A DNA stretch of 64,000 bases from Mycolicibacterium thermoresistibile (GTDB lineage: Bacteria > Actinomycetota > Actinomycetes > Mycobacteriales > Mycobacteriaceae). The position numbers were made by a program, and so were the translations under genes. How positions within the stretch are numbered: the first letter of the stretch is position 1; each line of letters opens with the position of its first letter. The notes below the pieces were generated by a model. It searched no databases. It saw only the letters and a program-made list of their open reading frames with translations, and was not told the origin of the DNA. The stretch is taken from NCBI RefSeq assembly GCF_900187065.1, contig NZ_LT906483.1:3348001-3412000 (forward strand), given 5' to 3'. Below are positions 17,012 through 25,391 of this stretch, in pieces.

Positions 17012-17764
17012 CTAGGGTGTCGGGTCGTGTTCTTCCAGTTCCATTGCCTGACCGAAGTACAGGATCGTCAGCAGCGCGAAGATGAACGCCTGGATGGCAC
17101 CGATGAACAGTTCGAAGCCCTTCCACAACGCGTTCGGCGCCCACATCACGTAGGCCGGGAACATCGCGATCAGTCCGACCATGATGCCGCCGGCCATCAC
17201 GTTGCCGAAGAGTCGCAGACCCAGCGAGACCGGCTTGGCGAGCTCCTCGACGATGTTGATCGGCATCAGGAAGGCGACATGGCCCTTGAGCACCGCCTTG
17301 GGGTGGCCCAGCACGCCGCGGCGCCAGATGCCGGCCAGGTGGTAACAGATGAACACGAACAGGGCCAGCGACAGCGCGAAGTTGATGTCAGCGGCCGGCG
17401 CCTTGAGCACCTCGTGCACGTCGCCGTTGGCGTCGCGGTACTGCCACGGGAACACCGCCAGCCAGTTCGCGATCAGGATGAAGGTGAACAGGGTGACGGC
17501 CAGCGGCAGGACGAACGGGGCGATCCGCATGCCGATCGAGGACTCGATCTGGTTGCGCATCTGGGTGGTGATCGCCTCCCAGAACAGCTGCACGCCGCTC
17601 GGCACACCAGTCGAGGTCACCTTCGCGCGCAGGATGAAGGCCAACACGATCACGATCACCGCGGCGATCGCGGTCGACAGCAACGTGTCGGTGTTGACCG
17701 TCATGCCGAACCATTCGGCGGTCTCGTGTTTGCCGACTTCGAGCGCGAGGATGGTCTCAGTCAT
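17012..17764 (-). CDS. atpB: ATP synthase Fo subunit a
   Basis: 250 residues with about five to six membrane helices. The essential Arg sits in [20 protein letters not shown], with [20 protein letters not shown] as the last helix. It forms the proton half-channels beside the c-ring and contributes to the bedaquiline leading/lagging sites. Its first 8 bases overlap the upstream atpI-like gene (17757-17764), suggesting coupled translation. Confidence 0.97.
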   Translation of the reverse strand: MTETILALEVGKHETAEWFGMTVNTDTLLSTAIAAVIVIVLAFILRAKVTSTGVPSGVQLFWEAITTQMRNQIESSIGMRIAPFVLPLAVTLFTFILIANWLAVFPWQYRDANGDVHEVLKAPAADINFALSLALFVFICYHLAGIWRRGVLGHPKAVLKGHVAFLMPINIVEELAKPVSLGLRLFGNVMAGGIMVGLIAMFPAYVMWAPNALWKGFELFIGAIQAFIFALLTILYFGQAMELEEHDPTP

Positions 17765-18209
17765 CGCCGGCTGCCCTCCCTTCCATGGACCCGGCGGCGG
17801 CGCCGCTGCGGAGCGCCTTCAACACCGGCAACGTCGTCGTCAACACCAGCAGCAGCTGAAACAGAGCAAGTCCGAACAACACACCCAAGCCAGCCGGGCG
17901 CACCAGGAACGCGATGGCCAACGCGATCACCGACAGCACCGCGAGACGGCCCATCGAGTTGACCGCCATCTGCCGTTTGAGCGGGTGGGCCTGCGCGGTG
18001 ATCCGCAGCGCGGCGCGCTTGACCAGCAGGGCGTTCCCCAAGCCCATCGCGAGGCCCAGCAGGAACAGCAGACCGAACAGCAGCGAGCCGAGATAGACGG
18101 AGACGGCGAGCACGACGGCGCCGAGCACCGCGCAGATGATCGCCAGTCGCACCGGCCGAAAGGCCACCGACGGCAACACCAATGGCGCGTCAGGCGCTGG
18201 TGTCGTCAC
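17757..18209 (-). CDS. AtpI-like membrane protein (Rv1303 type)
   Basis: 150 residues from GTG 18209. Four predicted membrane helices: residues about 22-40, 42-62, 90-108 and 113-132. It is the first well-defined gene of the ATP synthase operon and matches the position and character of the ATP synthase I family, which is implicated in c-ring assembly or Mg uptake in other bacteria. Function in mycobacteria is not established. Its GTG shares one base with the stop of a possible upstream 45-codon ORF, and its end overlaps atpB. Confidence 0.85.
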   Translation of the reverse strand: MTTPAPDAPLVLPSVAFRPVRLAIICAVLGAVVLAVSVYLGSLLFGLLFLLGLAMGLGNALLVKRAALRITAQAHPLKRQMAVNSMGRLAVLSVIALAIAFLVRPAGLGVLFGLALFQLLLVLTTTLPVLKALRSGAAAGSMEGRAAGDD

Positions 18210-18346
18210 TAGTTCACCTCGATCCCGCGGGTATCCGGAAATTGGCGGATGACCTCGGTTGTTTCGCGCGTAGCCTGACGAGCGTATCGGAGCGCTTCAG
18301 GCTCGCTGAAATCACCCAAGGGGTTAGCTCCCTGTTCATCAGTCAC
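18209..18346 (-). CDS. Possible small ORF (45 codons) leading the atp operon
   Basis: GTG 18346 to TAG 18211-18209. The product begins VTDEQGANPLGDFSEPEAL and is soluble, charged and of no family I recognise. The stop codon shares a base with the atpI GTG (TAGTG), an arrangement typical of translational coupling. Against it: no clear ribosome site, and third-position GC is lower than in neighbouring genes. It could be a leader peptide, a small conserved protein or chance. The remaining bases to wecA (18347-18477) probably hold the operon promoter, which I cannot pin down. Confidence 0.35.
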   Translation of the reverse strand: MTDEQGANPLGDFSEPEALRYARQATRETTEVIRQFPDTRGIEVN

Positions 18347-18477
18347 AGTCGGTCGATTCGGTCCGAACCGGATGACGGGATCGTCGCCCGGTAGGCCGGA
18401 GGCCGGCAACCCGCGAGATTTCTCGGGTTCTGCGCAAGACACTAACACGCATGGTAGGACGCCCTTAACGGGGCCTA

Positions 18478-19686
18478 CTACTTCGAGTCGTACATCTGCT
18501 CGTAGTCGTTCGATCCGCGCCGCAACAGCGGGATCAGGGTCACCACCAGGGCGACGACGATCGCCGCCAGCATCACCGCTCCGGTGTGCTTCGGGTCGAA
18601 GAAGATGGTGCTGGCCGCGCCCAGCGCGACGATCCCGACCCACAGATAGATGAGCAGCACGACCCGGCGGTGGGAATGGCCGATCTGCAGCAATCGGTGG
18701 TGGATGTGCATCTTGTCCGGGCTGAACGGGCTGCGCCCGGCGCGGGTTCGCCGCACGATGGCCAGCAACATGTCCAGGGCGGGTACCAGCACCACGGCGA
18801 TCACCAGCAGGAACGGCGACAGCAGCGCGAACACGTCGCGGGCGCCGTAGGCGCTCTGCGAGATCGGGCCGGCGGCGGTGGTGGACGCGGCGGCGAGCAT
18901 CAGCCCGATCAGCATGGACCCGGAGTCGCCCATGAAGATCTTGGCCCGGTGGAAGTTGTGCGGCAGGAATCCCAGGCATGCGCCGGCCAGCACCACCGAG
19001 ATGACGGCGGGCGGATAGAACAACACGTCGCCGCCGTGGTCGCGCAGCAGGCCGATGGAGAAGATGCAGATCGCCGACGCGGTGATCAGGCCGAGGCCGG
19101 CGGCCAGTCCGTCCAGCCCGTCGACGAAGTTCATCGCGTTGACCACCGCCACCGTCAGGGCCAGGGTGAGCAGGATCGACGACACCTGATCGAGCACGAT
19201 GGTGCCCACCCCGCCGATCGGGATGTAGAGCACGCTCCAGGCCACGCCCATCGTGACCAGCACGCTGGCCGCGGTGATCTGTCCGGCGAACTTGGTCAGC
19301 GCGTCGAGGCCCCAGCGGTCGTCGATGAGCCCGATCGCCATGATCAGCCCGCCCGCGACGACCACCGCCGGCATTCCCGAGGAGTACACGAAACCCCTTG
19401 TCAGGGCCGGTAATTGGGAGGCCAGCAGCACCGCGGCGGCCACCCCGATGTACATTGCCAGCCCGCCCATCCGCGGGGTCGGCCGGACGTGCACATCGCG
19501 TTCCCGCGGGTAGGCCACCGCACCGAGCCGTATCGCCAGCACCCGGACCCACCCGGTGGCGAAGTAGGTGATGATCGTCGCGGTCAGCCCGACCAGGGCC
19601 AGTTCGCGCAGCGGAACGCCGGCACCCCGTTCGGACAGGGCCAGGATGCTGTCTGTGGCGGTCACCACCGCTGAACCGTACTGCAC
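18478..19686 (-). CDS. wecA: Undecaprenyl/decaprenyl-phosphate GlcNAc-1-phosphate transferase
   Basis: 402 residues, about eleven membrane helices, GTG start at 19686. The MraY/WecA family motifs are present: RPTPRMGGLAM, the Mg-binding NAMNFVDGLDGLAAG, the loop LGFLPHNFHRAKIFMGDSGS and DKMHIHHRLLQIGHSHRR. It starts the linker unit (GlcNAc-P-P-decaprenol) that joins arabinogalactan to peptidoglycan. It follows sua5 with 21 bases between, as in M. tuberculosis (rfe, Rv1302). Confidence 0.96.
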   Translation of the reverse strand: MQYGSAVVTATDSILALSERGAGVPLRELALVGLTATIITYFATGWVRVLAIRLGAVAYPRERDVHVRPTPRMGGLAMYIGVAAAVLLASQLPALTRGFVYSSGMPAVVVAGGLIMAIGLIDDRWGLDALTKFAGQITAASVLVTMGVAWSVLYIPIGGVGTIVLDQVSSILLTLALTVAVVNAMNFVDGLDGLAAGLGLITASAICIFSIGLLRDHGGDVLFYPPAVISVVLAGACLGFLPHNFHRAKIFMGDSGSMLIGLMLAAASTTAAGPISQSAYGARDVFALLSPFLLVIAVVLVPALDMLLAIVRRTRAGRSPFSPDKMHIHHRLLQIGHSHRRVVLLIYLWVGIVALGAASTIFFDPKHTGAVMLAAIVVALVVTLIPLLRRGSNDYEQMYDSK

Positions 19687-19707
19687 GAGGCTGAGCTCAT
19701 CCTGGGA

Positions 19708-20382
19708 TCATCCTGGCTGATTCGACTGCGATCCGACGAGCGTGGCGGGATCCACGCCGAGCACGTCGGCCACCGCCTCGGCGGTCACCGGCCCGGCCCG
19801 CAGGATGCGCGGGTGCGGACCGGTCAGATCGACGATCGTCGATGCGGCCTGACCCGGTGACGGCCCGCCGTCGAGGTAGACCTCGACCCGCGCCCCGAGC
19901 TGGTTGCGGGCCTCGGCGGCGGTGACCGCGGGCGGCTGCCCGGAGATGTTGGCGCTGGAGACGGCCAGCGGGCCCACCTCGCGCAGCACCTCGATGGCCA
20001 CCGGATGCAGCGGCATCCGCAGCATCACCGTGCCGTGGGCGTCGCCGAGATCCCAGTGCAGCGACGGCGCCTGCTGGACCACCAGGCTCAACGCACCGGG
20101 CCAGAACGCGCGGATCAGCTCGCGGGCGGCCTCCGACACCGTGTACACCAAACCCTCGATGGTGTGCCAGGATCCGACCAGGACGGGTACCGGCATGTCC
20201 CGTCCGCGGCCCTTGGCCTCCAGCAGCGCCGCGACCGCGGCGCTGTCGAACGCGTCGGCGGCGAGTCCGTAGACGGTGTCGGTCGGCATCACGACCAGCC
20301 GGCCGCCCTTGAGTGCGCTCACCGCCGACGTGATGCCGATCTTGCGTTGATCGGGGTCGGCGCAGTCGAACACCTCGCTCAT
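19708..20382 (-). CDS. sua5: L-threonylcarbamoyladenylate synthase (Sua5/YrdC family)
   Basis: 224 residues from ATG 20382, whose ATGA overlaps the prmC stop. It has the YrdC fold signatures: KGGRLVVMPTDTVYGLAADA, the KGRGRDMPVPVLV nucleotide-site Lys, and PLAVSSANISGQPP. It makes threonylcarbamoyl-AMP from threonine, bicarbonate and ATP for the t6A modification of ANN-decoding tRNAs. The C-terminal Sua5 extension domain is lacking, so it is the short YrdC/TsaC form. The longer ORF to 20559 is rejected because it is only the antisense tail of prmC. Confidence 0.93.
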   Translation of the reverse strand: MSEVFDCADPDQRKIGITSAVSALKGGRLVVMPTDTVYGLAADAFDSAAVAALLEAKGRGRDMPVPVLVGSWHTIEGLVYTVSEAARELIRAFWPGALSLVVQQAPSLHWDLGDAHGTVMLRMPLHPVAIEVLREVGPLAVSSANISGQPPAVTAAEARNQLGARVEVYLDGGPSPGQAASTIVDLTGPHPRILRAGPVTAEAVADVLGVDPATLVGSQSNQPG

Positions 20383-21283
20383 CGCGTCAGCCCTTCCTGG
20401 TGGCCGGAATCCTGATGACCGCGCCCGAGCCGGGTGGCGGTGACGAACCGGGGCCGGCCGGCCAGATCGCGCCGGGCGACGACGTCGACGAATCGTCCGG
20501 TGCCGGTGAAGGCCGTGACGGTCTCGGCCGATGTGGTGTCGTCGTGTTCGATCGCGCACCGCCCGCCGGGCCGCAGCAGCACGCCCGCGCGGTCGACGAT
20601 CGCGGTGATGACCGCCATCCCGTCCGGTCCGCCGAACAACGCGTCCGGCGGGTCATGGCGGGCGACTTCGGGTTCCAGCCCGCTTTCGGCCGGAACCGAC
20701 GGGGCCGGGATGTAGGGCGGGTTCGCGACGATCAGATCGACCTGCCCGGCCAGCCCGGCCAGCAGCTCGGGCGCGGTGACGTCGGTCCGAAGCACCTCGA
20801 TCCCGGTGCCGGCGGTGTTGCGCCGGGCATACTCCAACGCCGCGTCGGAGATGTCGACGGCGATGATGCGGGCGTCCGGGCGGTGGTGGTGCAGCGCCAG
20901 CGCCAGCGCGCCGGAACCGGTGCACAGATCGGCGATCACCGGTCTCGGGCCGAGGTCGGGGAGGGCGTGCCGCACCGCCCAGTCCAGCAGTGCCTCGGTC
21001 TCCGGCCGAGGGATGAACACGCCGGGGCCGACGCTGAGCGTCACCGGACCGAAGGCGGCGGACCCGGTCAGGTGTTGCAGCGGGACGCGCCGTGCCCGCG
21101 CCGCCACCAGTTCGCGGTAGCGGGCGAGGAAGGACGCATCGTCCGGGCCGTCGAGCAGCAGCAGCCGTCCACGGTCGACACCGGCGGCGTGTGCCGCCAG
21201 CTCGAGGGCGTCGGCGCGTGGTGAGTTCACACCCGCCGCGGTGAGTTCTCGGGCGGCGGCGTCGATCACCTGGCGCAGCCCGG

Positions 21284-21287
<4 letters not shown>
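20379..21287 (-). CDS. prmC: Release factor glutamine methyltransferase
   Basis: 302 residues. N-terminal helical domain (residues 1-75), then a SAM-dependent Rossmann methyltransferase with [15 protein letters not shown] (SAM loop) and the substrate-glutamine motif NPPYIP. It N5-methylates the GGQ glutamine of RF1/RF2. Its ATG overlaps the prfA stop (21284-21287) and its stop overlaps the sua5 start, so the three genes prfA-prmC-sua5 are translationally linked. Confidence 0.96.
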
Positions 21288-22363
<1,076 letters not shown>

Positions 22364-22474
22364 CCCTGCTCCTTCCACCGATCCGCCGTCCCCGCACCGC
22401 CTCGAACGCCCGCCGAACGCGAAGCGACGCCCGGCCTGCGCTGACCAGCGACAGAGCGGGCGTCGTTCCGGAAG

Positions 22475-22735
22475 CTACTTGTCGGTCTTGTTCTCGGTCT
22501 TGGCGTTCTCGTTGGAGTTGCCCTTGTTGTTCCGCTTGCCGTAGCGCCGCTCGAACCGTGCGACCCGGCCACCGCTGTCCAGGATCTTCTGCTTGCCGGT
22601 GTAGAACGGGTGGCACTGCGAGCAGACCTCCACGACGATCTGCCCGCTGGTTTTGGTGCTGCGGGTCTTGAAGCTGTTGCCGCAGCCACACAGCACGGTG
22701 GTTTCGACGTAGTCAGGGTGAATACCCGATTTCAT
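22475..22735 (-). CDS. rpmE: 50S ribosomal protein L31, zinc-binding form
   Basis: 86 residues from ATG 22735 ([19 protein letters not shown]). CGCGNSF and VCSQCHPFY supply the four zinc-ligand cysteines of the C+ form, the zinc-replete paralogue. The basic, Asn/Lys-rich tail ([20 protein letters not shown]) is longer than in E. coli. It lies 111 bases upstream of prfA. A longer ORF to 23488 on this strand is the antisense of the proline-rich gene and is not real. Confidence 0.95.
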   Translation of the reverse strand: MKSGIHPDYVETTVLCGCGNSFKTRSTKTSGQIVVEVCSQCHPFYTGKQKILDSGGRVARFERRYGKRNNKGNSNENAKTENKTDK

Positions 22736-23096
22736 GATGTCCTCTTCGATCGTGGTGCCGGGTCGCCAGTTCAGGCCGCTCGCGCGCCTGCGGTGAGACG
22801 TGAACCGGAACCGAGGTGTCCGACGGTCCATTATGCCAGTTCGACCGCCGACCCTGAAAAACAGCACATGACCGGCGACTATTCCCCGCTGGGAGGCGGT
22901 CCGCCCGCCGCGCACCCGTGTTTCTCCCCGCGTTCTCCCCGCTCGCCGGGCGATCACCGGCGGTTCCCACATTCTGAGAAAGCCGTCGGCGGCAGGTGTC
23001 GCGGCGTCGGCCGACGGGTAGCTGATAGGTGCGGCGTTGCGGTCGATCTCCGTTCCGGCCCGATGCCCCAGCGGATACGAAAAGGAGTGACGCGCG
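22736..23096. other. Divergent intergenic region, rpmE / proline-rich gene
   Basis: 361 bases without a convincing gene. For rpmE a candidate promoter reads TTTCAG (22854-22859) and CATAAT (22830-22835) on the minus strand with an 18-base spacer, leaving a leader of about 90 bases. For the plus-strand gene I see only the ribosome site AAAGGAG at 23081-23087. No zinc-regulator box was recognised. Confidence 0.5.
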
Positions 23097-23471
23097 ATGA
23101 AACTGAAGAGGATTCTCACCAAGGGCGCCCTCGCTGCCGGTACCGGTATCGCCGCGATCGGCTTGAGTGCAGGCGTTGCTGGAGCGCAGCCTGTGGATGT
23201 CGATGTGCCGACGCCGCCGCCCATCCCGGCGCCGCCGGCCATCCCGGCACCCCCGGATGTGAACGTGAACGTGCCGCCGCCGCCGGCGGTTCCGGCGCCG
23301 CCGGCCATCCCGGCACCCCCGGATGTGAACGTGAACGTGCCGCCGCCGCCGGCGGTTCCGGCGCCGCCGGCCATCCCGGCACCCCCGGACGTGAACGTGA
23401 ACGTGCCACCGCCCCCGGCCATCCCGGCACCGCCGGCCATTCCGGCACCGCCCGCCGTCAACATCGGGTGA
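23097..23471 (+). CDS. Secreted proline-rich tandem-repeat protein
   Basis: 124 residues. Lys/Arg-rich start, hydrophobic stretch and AGAQ cleavage site (residues about 1-30) make a Sec signal peptide. The mature part consists of a 22-residue repeat ([20 protein letters not shown] plus NV), nearly three and a half copies, ending AVNIG. There is no Cys, so it is not a lipoprotein. A strong ribosome site (AAAGGAG) precedes the ATG. Proline-rich repeat proteins of mycobacteria often span or coat the cell wall; a role here is inference. It sits alone between rpmE and an acyl-CoA synthetase, and I know of no counterpart at this place in M. tuberculosis. Confidence 0.8.
   Translation: MKLKRILTKGALAAGTGIAAIGLSAGVAGAQPVDVDVPTPPPIPAPPAIPAPPDVNVNVPPPPAVPAPPAIPAPPDVNVNVPPPPAVPAPPAIPAPPDVNVNVPPPPAIPAPPAIPAPPAVNIG
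23209..23460 (+). repeat. 66-bp in-frame tandem repeat
   Basis: The segment GGATGTGAACGTGAACGTG recurs at 23255 and 23321 (and as GGACGTGAACGTGAACGTG at 23387), an exact 66-base period that keeps the reading frame. Copies two and three are nearly identical at the DNA level, so recent duplication and copy-number variation between strains are likely. Confidence 0.95.
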
Positions 23472-23495
23472 GCGGTCACCGACAGCACTGCGAAG

Positions 23496-23522
23496 CCCCG
23501 TCGCTGAACGTCAGCGGCGGGG
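23496..23522. terminator. Terminator between convergent genes
   Basis: A 12-bp stem (23496-23507 with 23511-23522, one G-T wobble) and a 3-base loop, followed on the plus strand by TTCTCGTTTC. It lies between the proline-rich gene and the convergent acyl-CoA synthetase and can serve both. Confidence 0.75.
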
Positions 23523-23530
23523 TTCTCGTT

Positions 23531-25108
23531 TCACTCGTCCGACTCGGCGTAGACGTGGTATTGGGCGCCGTCCCGCCGCCACAGCACCCGGCCGTCGGGA
23601 GCGGTGCCGCGGGCGATCAACTCCCGTTTGAGCACCTTGTTCGTCGCGGTGACCGGCAGATCGTCGGCCACCCACACGTACCGCGGCCAGGCCTTGGGTG
23701 ACAGGTCCGTCTGGGCTGCCAGGAAGTCGGCGAACTGCCGTGGGGTGAGTTCGTCCTGCAGCACCACCGCGGCCATCACCTGGTCGCCGACGAGCTCGTC
23801 GGGTACCGGGTACACCGCGGCCCGGTTGATCGCCGGCAGCCGCAGCAGGATGCGTTCGATGGGCGCCGCGGTGAGGTTCTCACCGTCGACCCGCATCCAG
23901 TCGGCGGTGCGCCCGGCCAGGTAGATCCACCCGTCGGCGTCGCGGTAGGCCAGATCCCCGGACCAGTACATGCCGTGCCGCATCCGTTCGTCGGTGGCCT
24001 GCGGATCGTTGTAGTAGCCGCGGAACAGCCCGGCGCCTGCGGTGTTGACCAGTTCGCCGATGGCCTCGTCCGGGTTGATCAGCGCGCCGTTGGCGTCGAA
24101 CCTGGCGACGGAGCACTCCTGCAACGTTTCCGGGTTGTAGATGGCGACGCCCGGGAAACCCTTGCCCACCGATCCGGGAGGGCAGTCGTCGGGGCGGGTG
24201 ATGATCACGGCGATCTCGGTGGAGCCGAAACCGTCCCACACGGTGCAGCCGAATCGGCGGCTGAACGCCTCGATGTCGCGGTCGGTGGCCTCGTTACCGA
24301 ACGCGATCCGCAACGGATTGTCGTGGTCGTCGGGCTTCTCGGGGGTGGCCAGGATGTAGGCCAGCGGCTTGCCGACGTAGTTCATGTAGGTGGCACCGTA
24401 CCGGCGGATGTCGTGCAGGAACCGGGACGCCGAGAACGTCGCGGGCGCCATCGCGGCGCCGGCGCCCACAGCGACGCTCCAGCCGGCGTAGACGGCGTTG
24501 GAGTGGAACAGCGGCATGGCCAGGTAGCAGGTGTCGGCACTGCCCAGCTGATACCTGTCGACCAGGGCGGTCCCGGAGAACAACACGGTCGAGTGCGGCA
24601 CCTGGACAGCCTTCGGTTCGCCGCTGGTGCCCGACGTGAAGATCATCATGAATGTGTCGTCGGGCGTGACCTCGCGGTGCGGGGTCAGTTCCGGCGCCGC
24701 CGCCAGCAGCCGCGCCCACTCCGTCGTGGAGGTGTCGAACACGGTGACACCGGGCAGCTCGAGACCGTCGAGCAGGTGGCGGTGTTCGGCGTCGGTGATC
24801 AGGATCTGGGCGTCCACCCGCTCGACGTCGCGGGCCAGCGCCGCACCGCGCCGGGTGGTGTTGATTCCGCACAGCACATAGCCGCCGAGCGCGGCGCCCG
24901 CGAGCGCGGTGAGCATGTCCGGGGTGTTGCCGAGCAAGACCGCGATATGGGGCGGCCGGTTCGGGTCGGCGGCGGCGAGCAGCGCCGCGGCCTGCCGGGC
25001 CGCGTCGGCCACATGTTCGCGCCAGGTGATCCGGCGATCGTCGTACTTGATCGCGATGGTGTCCTGAGCAGCACGTTCTCGAAGCAACTGCTGCAGGGTG
25101 TCGGCCAT
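23531..25108 (-). CDS. Fatty acyl-CoA synthetase (FadD family)
   Basis: 525 residues of the ANL superfamily; activates a carboxylic acid to acyl-AMP and then acyl-CoA. Motifs: phosphate-binding loop MIFTSGTSGEPKAVQV (near residue 157), substrate region PLFHSNAVYAGWSV, adenine motif VWDGFGSTEIAVII, hinge-side YWSGDLAYRDADGWIYLAGR and the catalytic Lys near the end in ATNKVLKRELI. The start MADTLQQLLRERAAQDTIAI resembles FadD1/FadD17-type enzymes of M. tuberculosis; which paralogue is unclear. It is placed between rho and rpmE, where M. tuberculosis has nothing, and stands alone. The 283 bases to the rho stop hold its promoter; I see no other gene there. Confidence 0.88.
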   Translation of the reverse strand: MADTLQQLLRERAAQDTIAIKYDDRRITWREHVADAARQAAALLAAADPNRPPHIAVLLGNTPDMLTALAGAALGGYVLCGINTTRRGAALARDVERVDAQILITDAEHRHLLDGLELPGVTVFDTSTTEWARLLAAAPELTPHREVTPDDTFMMIFTSGTSGEPKAVQVPHSTVLFSGTALVDRYQLGSADTCYLAMPLFHSNAVYAGWSVAVGAGAAMAPATFSASRFLHDIRRYGATYMNYVGKPLAYILATPEKPDDHDNPLRIAFGNEATDRDIEAFSRRFGCTVWDGFGSTEIAVIITRPDDCPPGSVGKGFPGVAIYNPETLQECSVARFDANGALINPDEAIGELVNTAGAGLFRGYYNDPQATDERMRHGMYWSGDLAYRDADGWIYLAGRTADWMRVDGENLTAAPIERILLRLPAINRAAVYPVPDELVGDQVMAAVVLQDELTPRQFADFLAAQTDLSPKAWPRYVWVADDLPVTATNKVLKRELIARGTAPDGRVLWRRDGAQYHVYAESDE

Positions 25109-25391
25109 GCTGAGACCATCCGTCCGGGGCGGAAACAGGTTCGTGGATGTTGTCTACCAGGTTCCGCCCCGGCACACGCCCGGAATCAGCCGCGAATCAA
25201 GATCACATCCGGGCGCGGACCGGATCGCCCATGCGGTGCGGGGCGGTCCGCAGCGTCTGCGATCGGCTCGTCGAGACCGCCAAGATCCGCCTGCGCGCCA
25301 ACGGAATCTGCACATAACCCCGCGCCACCGTCCGCGCGGGACCCGCTCCACCGGATCGCACGGGGTGACCGCAGGAGGCCGACAGGGCCCG

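Noticed and set aside
23209..23460. CRISPR-like regular repeats
   Set aside because: The repeats are contiguous, 66 bp, in frame and without unique spacers; this is a coding tandem repeat. No CRISPR array was seen in the window.
22475..23488. Single 337-codon minus-strand frame covering rpmE and the proline-rich gene
   Set aside because: Only its last 86 codons are L31; the Gly/Ala repeat part is the complement of the plus-strand proline repeats, which have a signal peptide and ribosome site.
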